DNA of 64,000 bases from positions 806,001 to 870,000 of the forward strand of contig SCUJ01000006.1 in assembly GCA_004297165.1 (NCBI GenBank). The letters run 5' to 3'. Shown here one piece after another: positions 8,341-18,400 of this stretch. Made by a program: the position numbers and the translations under genes. The notes beneath the pieces were generated by a model. It did no database searches and was not told where the DNA came from. It worked only from the letters and a program-made list of their open reading frames with translations. Every line of letters begins with the position of its first letter. Within the stretch, counting starts at the first letter, position 1. The stretch comes from Gammaproteobacteria bacterium (GTDB taxonomy: Bacteria > Pseudomonadota > Gammaproteobacteria > Eutrophobiales > Eutrophobiaceae).

Positions 8341-9630
8341 TTGACCGATATTCCCTTGTCCCTGCTCTTCGGGAGTCTGTTTCTGTTACTGGTGCTGGCA
8401 GCGTTCTTCGCCAGCGCCGAAACCAGCATGATGGCGATCAATCGTTATCGTTTATTGCACCTGGTGAAAGAAAAACATCGAGGCGCCATGTTGGTCAACC
8501 GCTTGTTGTCCCACCCCGACCGGTTACTCGGCATGATTCTATGCTGTAACAATCTGGTGAATAACATCGCCGCCGCGGTAGTTACATTACTCACCATCAA
8601 ACTGGTGGGCGAAGATGGCATCCTCGCGGCATCCTTCGCGCTTACGGTCATTTTCCTCATCTTTGGAGAGGTGGCGCCGAAGACCTTGGCGGCGCTCTCT
8701 CCTGAGCGAATCGCCTTCCCGTATGCCTATATCCTGTTGCCGCTGAGCTACCTGGCGCATCCATTTGTGTGGGTGATCAATCAATTTGCCAACGGCCTGT
8801 TGCGCCTGTTCGGGATCCATGCCGGCGCCGCCGTCGGCGATGAGTCCCTGACCATTGACGAACTCCGGACCGTGGTGCGCGAGGCTGGCAACATGATCCC
8901 GAAGCGGCATCGCAAAATGTTGATCAGCATCCTCGACCTGGAAACGGTAACGGTCGAGGACATCATGGTGCATCGCAACGAGATCGTGGGCATCGACATC
9001 AACGAACCGCCGGCGGATATCCTCAATTTCCTGAAGAACTGCCAGCACACACGCCTGCCCGTTTATCGGGAGAATATCGACAACATCATCGGGATGTTGC
9101 ACGTCAGGCACATACTGCGTGTGCTGCGGGACAAGGACGATATTACGGTGGAAGATCTCAAGCACGTCATCGTGGAACCTTATTTCGTGCCGCTGAACAC
9201 GCAACTGCATATTCAGTTGCGAAACTTCCAGAAACAAAAGATCCGGATTGGACTCGTGGTTGACGAATACGGATCCGTGCAGGGGCTCGTTACCATGGAG
9301 GACATACTCGAGGAGATCGTGGGCGAGTTCACGACGGACTTGCAGACCTACGACCAGGATATCCATCCGCAGGAGGACGGCAGTTACATCATCGACGGGG
9401 CGGCGACCCTGCGCGATATCAACCGGCAACTGCACTGGGACCTGCCGATCGATGGCGCCAAGACCCTGAACGGGCTCATTCTAGAATACCTCGAACAGAT
9501 CCCGGAGGCCGGCACGGGACTGCGAATCGGAAAGTTTGCCCTGGAAGTGACTCAGGCCGCGGACAACGCCGTGAAGACCGTGCGCATTATGCCACTGCCT
9601 GGGAGCAGGTCAGAGAATACCGCCGCCTGA
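8341..9630 (+). CDS. corB: CorB/HlyC-CorC family CBS transporter
   Basis: The 429 aa protein has the CNNM/CorB architecture: an N-terminal DUF21 membrane domain (residues ~1-190, with the conserved FASAETSMMAINRYRL start), two CBS domains (~200-330, MVHRNEIVGIDI, HTRLPVYRENIDNIIGMLHV, GLVVDEYGSVQGLVTMEDILEEIVGE) and a C-terminal CorC_HlyC domain. The family is linked to Mg2+/Co2+ transport or resistance. It begins 12 bases after the CcsA-like gene with a TTG codon, so the two are probably one transcript. The stop codon lies inside a strong hairpin. Confidence 0.92.
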   Translation: MTDIPLSLLFGSLFLLLVLAAFFASAETSMMAINRYRLLHLVKEKHRGAMLVNRLLSHPDRLLGMILCCNNLVNNIAAAVVTLLTIKLVGEDGILAASFALTVIFLIFGEVAPKTLAALSPERIAFPYAYILLPLSYLAHPFVWVINQFANGLLRLFGIHAGAAVGDESLTIDELRTVVREAGNMIPKRHRKMLISILDLETVTVEDIMVHRNEIVGIDINEPPADILNFLKNCQHTRLPVYRENIDNIIGMLHVRHILRVLRDKDDITVEDLKHVIVEPYFVPLNTQLHIQLRNFQKQKIRIGLVVDEYGSVQGLVTMEDILEEIVGEFTTDLQTYDQDIHPQEDGSYIIDGAATLRDINRQLHWDLPIDGAKTLNGLILEYLEQIPEAGTGLRIGKFALEVTQAADNAVKTVRIMPLPGSRSENTAA

Positions 9631-9652
9631 CATTATTCAGGCGGCGGTATTC
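9615..9652. terminator. Perfect 16-bp inverted repeat, probable bidirectional terminator
   Basis: Bases 9615-9630 pair perfectly with 9637-9652 around the 6-base loop CATTAT, giving a GC-rich stem. It covers the stop of corB and ends 11 bases before the stop of the convergent yceI gene. There is no clean U-tract on either strand, so it may block read-through or protect 3' ends rather than act as a textbook intrinsic terminator. Confidence 0.7.
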
Positions 9653-9663
9653 ACGAAAAAAAC

Positions 9664-10284
9664 TTAATTCGTCAGACCAAACTCACCTTCGAACTGGAGG
9701 CTCAGTTCATCGCCGACCATCGGCGTCATCATGCCCATGCCGAATTCGGAGCGGTTGAATTTGCCGGTCGCCGAGAAGCCCAGCACCGGTTTTTTGCTCA
9801 TGGGATGCTCGCCCGCTTTATTCAGGCGCACATCCAGGGTGACCGGTTTGGTTACGCCCTTGATCGTCAGATCGCCGGTCAGAGTGGCAGTGTCTTTGCC
9901 GGTAGTTTTATAGGCAGTTGAAACGAAGGTAATCTCCGGAAACTTGGCGGCGTCCAGAAATTTATCTCCCACGAGTTCGTTATTCAAATTGGCGACCCCG
10001 GAATCGATGCTGTTCACCGCGATGGTGACTTTCGCAGTGCTGTTGTCGATCTTCGCGCCATCATATTGAATCTCGGTGTCGAAGTTGGTGAAGCGGAGCA
10101 GCGGATGGGAAAAACCCAGGTGCAGATAGGAAAACACCAGATACCCATGATTCTTGTCCATCTTGTAGACGCCGGACGGCAAGGCCGGGGCAGCGGCGGC
10201 GGCCGGCGCCTGTTGCGCGTGCGCGGCGGACAACGTTAAAAGCAGCAAGGCAAAAGCAATAAAGCTTGATTTGAACTTAACCAT
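9664..10284 (-). CDS. YceI-family periplasmic lipocalin-like protein
   Basis: A 206 aa exported protein with a clear signal peptide (MVKFKSSFIAFALLLLTLSA, cleavage after AHA) followed by the YceI beta-barrel domain. Typical stretches are YKMDKNHGYLVFSYLHLGFSHPLLRF, VNSIDSGVANLNNEL, KFPEITFVST and TGDLTIKGVTKPVTLDV. YceI proteins bind isoprenoid-type lipids in the periplasm. The start at 10284 has an AAGGGGAAA ribosome site eight bases upstream; a longer frame to 10326 lacks this. No membrane cytochrome b561 partner is adjacent, although one is present at 59691. Confidence 0.93.
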   Translation of the reverse strand: MVKFKSSFIAFALLLLTLSAAHAQQAPAAAAAPALPSGVYKMDKNHGYLVFSYLHLGFSHPLLRFTNFDTEIQYDGAKIDNSTAKVTIAVNSIDSGVANLNNELVGDKFLDAAKFPEITFVSTAYKTTGKDTATLTGDLTIKGVTKPVTLDVRLNKAGEHPMSKKPVLGFSATGKFNRSEFGMGMMTPMVGDELSLQFEGEFGLTN

Positions 10285-10392
10285 AATTTTCCCCTTTTCG
10301 TGATTGACAGTATGGACACTTGTCATAATGGACTTATCCCATTAAGGTAGCGACCTTTTCCTACCGACCAAGGCCTTGCCTGGGAGCCCCGT

Positions 10393-11646
10393 TTGACCAA
10401 CAGTGTCGAGAATATTTTAGAACCTGTCCAAGGTCAATCCACACCGGCGCATTTCCTTCTGTTTCTGGCCTTGATGATAGCCGCGACCCCGTTTGCCCTG
10501 GATGCCTATCTTCCCGCGTTGCCCGTGATGGCCAAGGACTTTGCCGTGGATATCGTGGCCATGAACAATACCATCAGCACTTTTTTGATGGGCAATGCCC
10601 TGGGCGTCGTCATCGCCGGCCCGATCTCCGACTGCAAGGGTCGTAAACCGGTTGGAATTGCCGGTCTGGCGTTGTTCCTGGTCTCATCCTTCGTCATGGT
10701 TTTCGCCACCGACGTGATCCAAATCCAGGTGCTCAGGTTCATGCAGGCCATCGGCTCGGGCATGTGCACGGTCATCTGTATGCCCTCGATCCGGGATGTG
10801 TACGACGTCAGGGAGACCGGCAGCAAGCTGGCCATTGTCATGATGATCATGGGTCTCGCCCCCCTGCTTGCCCCCGTACTCGGCGCCGTACTGTTGCAGA
10901 TCAATTGGCAGGCGATCTTTATCACCCTGGGGTGCTATGGCGTCTTGTTGATCGTGTGGTATGCGCTGGGCATCCGCGAGACGCGCCCAGGTCCGACCAG
11001 AAAGATCTCGACCGGGAAGGTGATCGAACAATATCTTGCGGTTTTCAATCACCGTATCGATGGCAGGCGCGTGGCAATCCGGTATGCCCTGTCCATGTCC
11101 CTGATGAGCGGGGTGCTCTTGACCTTTCTCACCAACGCCTCCTTCGCCTATATCCAGTATTTCGGCGTCAGCGAGGCTGTCTTTCCCGTGTTCTTCGGAT
11201 TCTCCCCCATCGCCATGATCGCCGCGAATTACCTGAGCATGCATCTGATCCGCAGATTCGATCCGCAACGCATCTACCGCCTGGCGAACCTGGCTCAATT
11301 ACTGCTGATGACACTGCTGACGTTGGTGGTGGCAACGGGAGCGGATTCACTGCTGACCGTAGTCCCCCTGATCGTCTGCGGGGTCGCTATGGTGGGATTG
11401 ATCAATCCGGCCGGTTCCATGCTGTACATGAGTCATTTCCGGGAGTTGAGCGGCAGCGCGACCTCCATCATCACCACCGGGATGTACGTCCTCGGCGCCG
11501 GCTTCGGCTGGATCTCCGGGGTTTTGCATGACGGCACCCTGCTGGCCATGGCCGTGACGATGTTGTCTGCAACCTTACTAGCCAACCTGGTCGCCTGGCT
11601 CACCCCAGATATCTCTCTGGAGCATGCACAGATGCACCGGCCATAG
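10393..11646 (+). CDS. Bcr/CflA-family MFS drug exporter
   Basis: This 417 aa major-facilitator protein has about 12 hydrophobic helices. The opening (FALDAYLPALPVMAKDF) is the Bcr/CflA signature, and the loop 2-3 motif A is GPISDCKGRKPVGIAG, with a Cys in the normal R/K position. Motif C (GLAPLLAPVLGAVL) indicates a proton antiporter of the DHA1 family. No ATG precedes the first helix, so the TTG at 10393 is taken as start. Substrate cannot be inferred. The 3' end precedes the next gene by 34 bases. Confidence 0.88.
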   Translation: MTNSVENILEPVQGQSTPAHFLLFLALMIAATPFALDAYLPALPVMAKDFAVDIVAMNNTISTFLMGNALGVVIAGPISDCKGRKPVGIAGLALFLVSSFVMVFATDVIQIQVLRFMQAIGSGMCTVICMPSIRDVYDVRETGSKLAIVMMIMGLAPLLAPVLGAVLLQINWQAIFITLGCYGVLLIVWYALGIRETRPGPTRKISTGKVIEQYLAVFNHRIDGRRVAIRYALSMSLMSGVLLTFLTNASFAYIQYFGVSEAVFPVFFGFSPIAMIAANYLSMHLIRRFDPQRIYRLANLAQLLLMTLLTLVVATGADSLLTVVPLIVCGVAMVGLINPAGSMLYMSHFRELSGSATSIITTGMYVLGAGFGWISGVLHDGTLLAMAVTMLSATLLANLVAWLTPDISLEHAQMHRP

Positions 11647-11680
11647 TGATCGAATCCGTATAGTCTTTTATCATAACCAC

Positions 11681-13228
11681 ATGCGTCACATCGACCCGGC
11701 ACTGCCGAATTACCCGACTATCATCCATGCGCTGGCCGATGCCGTAGCGCAAACGCCGGACCACATCGCCTCGATCTGCTCCGGAAGATCCTTGAGTTTT
11801 GCCGAATTGGGGCGGGCGGTGACCGGATTGCGCCAGCGGATCCGCGCCCAAGTCCCCGCGGATAGCAGGGTGATGATCATGCTGTCCAATTCCCTCGAGA
11901 TGGAGGTCGCGGTATTCGCGGCGATGGCGGCGCAGACCCAGGTCATCCCCGCCAATCCGTTTTTGACGGAGCGCGAGTTAGTCTCTGTCCTCAATGCGGC
12001 CGAACCAGCGCTGGTGATTTATGACCTCAAACTGGCGGACAAGCTTCTCCCGCTGTTAAGGAATGCCGGGATCGATCTAACCCTGCCAGTCAATCTCCAG
12101 GACGGCGGCACCTTGAATAAATGGCTGGAGACTGAAACCGCAGGATTTCCGGACGACCTGATGCCGGCGCCGGACAAACCCGGTCTCATGTTCCTGAGCG
12201 GCGGGACGACCGGCACTCCCAAATGCGTGAATCATCTGCACCGGGGTTTGATTACATCCGTGCGCCTGCACGTTCACACCTGGCCGCTGAATTTCACCCG
12301 TGAGAGATTCCTGACCGTGGCGCCGATGTACCACATCTGGGGGCTCGGCTATTCCGTGTTCGTGCCGGTCTACGCCAAGAGCACGCTCGTCATCATTCCG
12401 AAGTACAACCCCGAGGCGGTGCTGCAATCCCTGCATGAATACAAGACAACCGTCTTTGCGGGGGGCCCCGCGCCCATCTACATGGGGCTGCTGGACCATC
12501 CCCTGATTAAACAGGCCGATTTCAGCCAGCTCAAATATTCGCTCTCGGGCGGCGCCCCGTGTCCTGAGGATCTCCATGTGCAATGGGAACAGATCACGGG
12601 TTGCATCCTGTATGAAGGCTGGGGCATGTCGGAGGGCGCACCGCTCTGCCTGAATCCCGCGGGCTTCAAGCGCAAACTGGGTTCCGTCGGCATCCCCGTC
12701 CCGGAGACCGAGATCCGGGCGGTGCATATCGACACACGGGCCCTGCTCGCAACCGGCGAGGTTGGCGAGATTCAGGTCCGCGGCCCGCATCTAACGACCG
12801 GCTACCGCAACAACCCCGAAGAGACCGCGGCATTGTATTCGGACGGCTGGCTCAACACGGGCGATATGGGTTACATCGACGAGGAAGGTTTTCTCTTCCT
12901 GGTGGATCGCAAGAAGGATATGGCCATCGTCGGCGGTTATAACGTCTATCCCAGGGAGATCGACGAGGTGTTATTCAATCATCCCAAGATTGTCGAGGCG
13001 GCGGCGCTGGGGGCTCCTGACAAACGACTGGGCGAAGTCATCGTGGCCTTCGTCGTCCTCAAACAGGGCGCGACGATGACTGAAGAGGAATTTTTCAGTT
13101 ACTGCAACGAGAAGCTCGTCAAATACAAGCGGCCGGTCGCCGTGACCTTTCTGGAATCCCTCCCGCGCACCGGCGCCAACAAGATTAACAAGCGCGCCCT
13201 CAAGGAGAATTACCACAGAACCGGATAA
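11681..13228 (+). CDS. AMP-forming acyl-CoA synthetase
   Basis: A 515 aa class I adenylate-forming enzyme: ATP-dependent activation of a carboxylic acid to its CoA thioester. Motifs are the P-loop FLSGGTTGTPK, the aromatic/ACS box YEGWGMSEG, the motif STGD equivalent LNTGDMGYIDEEG, the hinge DRKKDMAIVGGYNVYPREIDEV, and the C-terminal catalytic lysine in RTGANKINKR. ATG 11681 is favoured over an upstream frame start at 11624 that overlaps the exporter. The long- or medium-chain fatty acid ligase subgroup fits best; the exact substrate is unknown. Confidence 0.88.
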   Translation: MRHIDPALPNYPTIIHALADAVAQTPDHIASICSGRSLSFAELGRAVTGLRQRIRAQVPADSRVMIMLSNSLEMEVAVFAAMAAQTQVIPANPFLTERELVSVLNAAEPALVIYDLKLADKLLPLLRNAGIDLTLPVNLQDGGTLNKWLETETAGFPDDLMPAPDKPGLMFLSGGTTGTPKCVNHLHRGLITSVRLHVHTWPLNFTRERFLTVAPMYHIWGLGYSVFVPVYAKSTLVIIPKYNPEAVLQSLHEYKTTVFAGGPAPIYMGLLDHPLIKQADFSQLKYSLSGGAPCPEDLHVQWEQITGCILYEGWGMSEGAPLCLNPAGFKRKLGSVGIPVPETEIRAVHIDTRALLATGEVGEIQVRGPHLTTGYRNNPEETAALYSDGWLNTGDMGYIDEEGFLFLVDRKKDMAIVGGYNVYPREIDEVLFNHPKIVEAAALGAPDKRLGEVIVAFVVLKQGATMTEEEFFSYCNEKLVKYKRPVAVTFLESLPRTGANKINKRALKENYHRTG

Positions 13229-13229
13229 T

Positions 13230-13248
13230 CGCGCCCACATGGGGCGCG
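13230..13248. terminator. Hairpin between convergent genes
   Basis: CGCGCCC pairs with GGGCGCG around a 5-base loop directly behind the stop of the acyl-CoA synthetase gene and ahead of the convergent ppk2 stop. It is a likely transcription terminator, without a following T-run. Confidence 0.5.
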
Positions 13249-13271
13249 TCTAACCGGCACTCATTCGATCT

Positions 13272-14168
13272 TTAATAGACTTCCGGTATAAAGGTCTGAT
13301 CCGTAATGGGCGGCCGGACATATCCATGCCGGCGTTTTTCCCGCGGCGGTATTTCAATGGGTTCCGGCGCCAGGTCCTCGTACTTGATCAGGGACAACAA
13401 GTGGGAGATGACATTCAGCCTGGCCCGTTTCTTGTCCTCGCCGTTGACCACATACCAGGGCGCCTGCTTGATGTCGGTGTGGGCGAACATCTCGTCTTTC
13501 GCCTTGGAATACTCAATCCACCGCGTCAACGATTCGAGGTCCATGGGACTCAGCTTCCAGCGTTTGGTCGGATGGCCGTTTCTTTCCTTGAAGCGCCGCT
13601 CCTGCTCTTCATCGCTCACGGAGAACCAGTACTTGATTACCTGGACCCCCGAACGCACCAGCATGCGTTCAAACTCGGGACAGGACCGCAGAAATTCACG
13701 GTGCTCGGGCTCGGTGCAAAAGCCCATGACCACCTCGACGCCAGCGCGGTTGTACCAGGACCTGTCAAAGATCACCATTTCGCCGCCAGCCGGCAAATGC
13801 TGGGCGTAACGCTGAAAATACCACTGAGTCCGCTCGCGTTCCGTCGGGGCTGGCAAGGCAATGACCCGGCATACCCGCGGATTCAGGCATTCCGTGATGC
13901 GCTTGATGCAACCCCCTTTGCCGGCGGCATCGCGGCCTTCGAAGATGACGACTATCTTGAGATTCTTTTTCTTTATCCATTCCTGGAGTTTCACCAACTC
14001 GACGTGCAGCTTGCCAAGTTCCTTTTCATAAACCTTGTTTTTCAGTTTCTTTATTTCCTTTTTCTCCGCCTGCTCTCCATTGCCACTGGATGCCTCCATG
14101 CCACCTCCGGTTGATTCCATCGAGTTCTTATCCTTGTCCTTCTTCTTTTCTTTGTCTTTTTTGCTCAT
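13272..14168 (-). CDS. ppk2: Polyphosphate kinase 2 (PPK2)
   Basis: The 298 aa protein uses polyphosphate and nucleoside phosphates reversibly. The PPK2 core shows Walker A GRDAAGKGG, Walker B region VIFDRSWYNRAGVE, the lid PTERERTQWYFQRY and KERNGHPTKRWKLSPMD. It is a single-domain PPK2 preceded by a very lysine/aspartate-rich tail (residues 1-35), which is low complexity and probably disordered. Start ATG 14168 has GGAGA seven bases upstream. The choice between PPK2 classes (NDP or NMP acceptor) is not safe from sequence alone; single-domain class I is likely. Confidence 0.93.
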   Translation of the reverse strand: MSKKDKEKKKDKDKNSMESTGGGMEASSGNGEQAEKKEIKKLKNKVYEKELGKLHVELVKLQEWIKKKNLKIVVIFEGRDAAGKGGCIKRITECLNPRVCRVIALPAPTERERTQWYFQRYAQHLPAGGEMVIFDRSWYNRAGVEVVMGFCTEPEHREFLRSCPEFERMLVRSGVQVIKYWFSVSDEEQERRFKERNGHPTKRWKLSPMDLESLTRWIEYSKAKDEMFAHTDIKQAPWYVVNGEDKKRARLNVISHLLSLIKYEDLAPEPIEIPPREKRRHGYVRPPITDQTFIPEVY

Positions 14169-14243
14169 GGCCGTCTCCAATGGTGGGTTGTCGACTATCG
14201 TCTTAATATAGTCTCTGACCGCCGTCCCGGCAATTTCAAAAGA

Positions 14244-15407
14244 CTAACAGTTGGATAAGGAATCCGTTGCCGCGACAGCCTGGCTCTCGTTCAGCAGCCC
14301 CAGGAGCTCCCGTCCAGCCAGATGCTGCCGCCAGCCATGCAGCAGTTGCGCGTGCGTTCCTGTCCGCACCAGGGTCTCCAGGCCCTTGCGGGTGACGATG
14401 ATATTCTCCGCCAGGTTATAGAGTTTTTCCTTGCGTTTCACCAGCTCATCCATGCGATCCACCAACTGCCTTTGCGCCGGATTCAGGACTGATCTTTGTT
14501 CCACCCATTCGGGTTCGACCACGATCGCCGGCGCCGGCTTGTTCATGGCAGACAGCAAGGTTTGACCGTGTTTTGCGACAAAGCGCGCATTCAACCCCGG
14601 GACCGCGGACAACGCCTCAGGCGTGCGCGGCCGCAGTTTCAGGAGACTCAACATCACGGCATCGCTCAACACCCAGTTTCTGGGGAGATTCTCCATCCGC
14701 GCGGCGATCTCCCGCCAGGCCGCAAGTTCACGGAGCAAGGGGATCTCGTCCGGCGGGAGGCGTTTTGCCGGACGCAACTTTTTCCAGCAGACATAAGGAT
14801 CGACGGCGTAGAGCGTGGGGTCCGCGAGGGCGGCAAAATCGTCCGCCAGCCAGGCGAGCATGCCGGCCTCGCTCAGACGTTGTCTGACGGACTCGTAGAT
14901 TCGCGCCAGATAATAGACATCTTCGGCGGCATAGCGCAGTTGTCCAGGCGACAAGGGTCGGCGCTTCCAGTCGGTCCTGGTGTGGGCCTTCTCCAGATCG
15001 ATGCCCAGCAGGTTTTTCACCATTCCGGCATAGGAGGATTGCGCCGGCAGGCCGAGCAATTGCCCGGCGATCTGGGTATCGAAGACAGGCACGGGGACCT
15101 TGCCATACAGATTATGAAATATCTCCAGGTCCTGGCGGGCGGCATGAAATACCTTGGTGACCCGCGGATCGAACAGCAAGTCTTCGAGCGGGGTCATGGC
15201 CTTGAGTTTCAAGGGGTCAACCAGAAAGACCTTATGACCTGCGGCGATCTGGGTCAGGCACAACTCCGGATAGTAGGTGCAGGTGCGCTCGAATTCCGTA
15301 TCGACAGCCACCCAGTCATGCCCCGCCAGCTCGCGGCAGGCCGCGGCAAGCGTGGATTCCGATTCGATCAACTGAATCTCGAACCCGTTGTGTGTGTGTC
15401 CTGACAT
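14244..15407 (-). CDS. rnd: Ribonuclease D
   Basis: A 387 aa 3'-5' exoribonuclease involved in tRNA 3' maturation and RNA turnover. The DEDDy nuclease core is intact: VDTEFERTCTYYPELCLTQI (D and E), KVFHAARQDLEIFHN (D), and RYAAEDVYYLARIY (Tyr and final Asp). A C-terminal HRDC domain follows (LRELAAWREIAARMENLPRNWVLSD and a second helical repeat). Length is normal. Start Met is taken as the MSGHT codon at 15405-15407. Confidence 0.93.
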   Translation of the reverse strand: MSGHTHNGFEIQLIESESTLAAACRELAGHDWVAVDTEFERTCTYYPELCLTQIAAGHKVFLVDPLKLKAMTPLEDLLFDPRVTKVFHAARQDLEIFHNLYGKVPVPVFDTQIAGQLLGLPAQSSYAGMVKNLLGIDLEKAHTRTDWKRRPLSPGQLRYAAEDVYYLARIYESVRQRLSEAGMLAWLADDFAALADPTLYAVDPYVCWKKLRPAKRLPPDEIPLLRELAAWREIAARMENLPRNWVLSDAVMLSLLKLRPRTPEALSAVPGLNARFVAKHGQTLLSAMNKPAPAIVVEPEWVEQRSVLNPAQRQLVDRMDELVKRKEKLYNLAENIIVTRKGLETLVRTGTHAQLLHGWRQHLAGRELLGLLNESQAVAATDSLSNC

Positions 15408-15429
15408 TCGCACCGGTCCGGCGAGTCGA

Positions 15430-18400
15430 TCAGGGGCCGGCCTGGGTTCTTAAATCATCCAGCCGTCTGGCAATCGCGTTGGGCGAGGCGGTAGAGCGCG
15501 CCAGCAGGGAATAAAACACAGGGACGATAAACAAGGTCAGGAGCGTGGCGAAGCTCACCCCCGAGAAAAGCACGATGCCCAGGATTCGGCGGCTCTCCGC
15601 TCCGGGGCCTTCGGTCAGCATCAGCGGCAGGGAACCCATGACTGTGGCGATGGAGGTCATCACCACCGGACGGAAGCGCAGACGCGCCCCTTCGATGACC
15701 GCAGCGCCGAATTCCATCCCCGCATCGCGCATCTGGTTGATGAAATCGACTATCAGGACGCCGTTCTTGGCCGCGATGCCGATCAGGATCACCAGCCCGA
15801 TCTGGCTGAAGATATTGAGCGTGCCATTGCTGAGGACCAGGCCGGCGAGTCCGCCCACCAGCGCGAGAGGCACCGTCAGCATGATGACGCCAGGCTGGAC
15901 GAAGCTTTCGAATTGTCCCGCGAGCACCAGAAACACCACCAGCAACGAAATGCCGAAGGTAAAATAGATGGCGCCGAAGGATTCCTTGTATTCCAGGGAT
16001 TCACCCCGGTAATCGACGCTGGAACCTTCCGGCAGATCCTCGCGCACCACTTTTTCCAGGAAATCCAGGGCGTCGCCCAGGGTGTAACCCGGCGTCACAT
16101 TGGCGCTGATCGTCACGGCCCGGGTCCGGTTATACCGGTTGAGCGAGGCCGCCCCGGCGATCTTCTCGACCCTGGTCAGATTGGTCAGGGGGATGAGCTC
16201 GCCGCTGTTTTCCGAGCGCACGTAAATATTCTGCAAGTCCGCCGCGGTCGCGCGCTGCTCGTCCCGTGCCTGAAGGATGACGTCGTACTCTTCGCCGTCC
16301 ACGACATAAGACGTTACCTGCTGCTCGCTCATCATGGTCTGGAGCGTGCGCCCGATGCTCTGTACCGATATCCCCAGGGCCGCCGCCCGATCCTTGTCGA
16401 TGCGCACGATCACCTGCGGTTGCGTCTCCTTGAGATCATGGTCCACCCGGGTCAGACCGGGATATTCTTCCGCCCGTTCGAGGATGATATCCCGCCACCT
16501 GGCCAGGGTTTCATAATCGGGTCCGCCGATCACGAACTGCACCGGCTGCCCCCCGCTCCGGCGCGACAAACCCGAATTCACCCTGGTGAAGATGCGGACT
16601 CCCGGAATCTCGCTCCAGGCGCTGGTCAGTATGCGCTGCAGATCCGCAGTACTGATCTTGCGCTCGTTCCAGGGCGCCAGATTGATGAAGGTGACGCCCG
16701 AATTCGCGGAGTTGTTGCCGCCGAAACCGGGGATGCGCACGATTGCCCGGACGACATCTCCGGATTCGATGTAGGGTTTGATCGGCGCCTCGATCTCATC
16801 GACGAATTGACTCATCCGGTTGAAGCTGGTGCCTTCCGCGGCGGTGATCATCCCCATGAAGGTGCCCTGATCCTCGGTTGGGGCGTATTCCTGCGGCAGC
16901 CTGGTCACGAGACCATATGCCGACAAGGCCAGCACGGTCAGCACGAGTATCGAGACCCAGCGATAGTGCAATGCCTTCTCCAGCAGGTTGCCATAGAGGT
17001 GATCGATGCGATGAAAGACGTGATCGACTAACACTTCGATCTTCCGCTTGCCGGTATTGGGGGCCAGTAGTTTTGAGGCCATCATCGGCGTCAGCGACAG
17101 GGCGAGCACCGCGGATACGATGATTGCCGCGCAGATGGTGACAGCCAGCTCGGAAAACAATTGTCCCATGTTGTCCTTGAGGAAAATGATCGGGGCGAAC
17201 ACCGATACCAGGACCACGGTCGTGGCGATCACGGCGAAGGCAACCTGCCGCGATCCGTTGAAGGCGGCAAGCAGGGGCGCCTCCCCCTCCTCGACCCGCC
17301 GGTGAATGTTCTCCAGCACGACGATGGAATCGTCCACCACCAGGCCGATCGACAGGACCAGCGCCAGCAGGGTGATGAGATTGATGGAATAACCGAATGC
17401 GGCGAGCGCGATGAACGACGAGACCAGACATATGGGGATGGTCACAACCGGGATCCACATGGCGCGGAGACTGCCGAGGAAGAGCAGGATCACCACGCTT
17501 ACTAGGATCGTCGTCTCCAGGATCGTCATGTATACGGAATCGATGGCGGCCCGGATATAGAGCGAATCGTCGGTGCTGGCCACCAGACTCATCCCCGGTG
17601 GCAATTCCTTGTTGATCCGCTTGATGACCTGCTTGACCTCATCCAGCACCGCAACGGTGTTGGCAGTGGATTGTTTAATAATCCCCATGCCGATCATGTT
17701 GGAGGCATTGGTGCGGAACAGCGAACGGACATTGCGCGGGGCGACCTCGACCCGCGCGATCTCGCCGAGGCGGATCAAATGGTCATCCGGACCCTGCCGG
17801 ATGACCAGGTTCCGGAAATCCTCGGCGGTCTGGTAATTCCGGGCGATGCGCACGGTGTATTCGCGTTCGACCGACTCCAGCCGGCCGGCCGGCAACTCGA
17901 TGTTCTCGCGGCGCAGGGCCTCTGTGACATCCGTGACGGTAAGTCCACGCGCGGCCATCTCGGTGCGATCCAGCCAGACCCTCATCGAGGGCCGCCCCGA
18001 ACCGCTGACGTTGAGACCCGAGATGCCGGGGATCACGGAAAACCGATCCACGATATGCCGCTCGGCGTAATCGGTGAGTTCCATGAGGCCCAGGTTTTCG
18101 CTGATGAGGCTGATGTACATGATGGGGCTGGAATCCGATTCCTGCTTGGTGACCCGCGGCATCTCGATGTCGTCCGGGAGGCGGTTGATGATCCGGTTGA
18201 CGCGATCGCGCACATCATTGGCCGCGTCATCCATGTCCATGCCGAGCTCAAACTCGAGATTGATGCCGGACCGGCCGTCCCGGCTGGAGGAATCGATGCT
18301 CACTACCCCGGCGATGCCGCTCAGATCGCCTTCGAGTTGCTGGGTGATCCGGGATTCCACAATGTCCGCCGAGGCCCCGGGATAGTCCGTTTCCACGGAG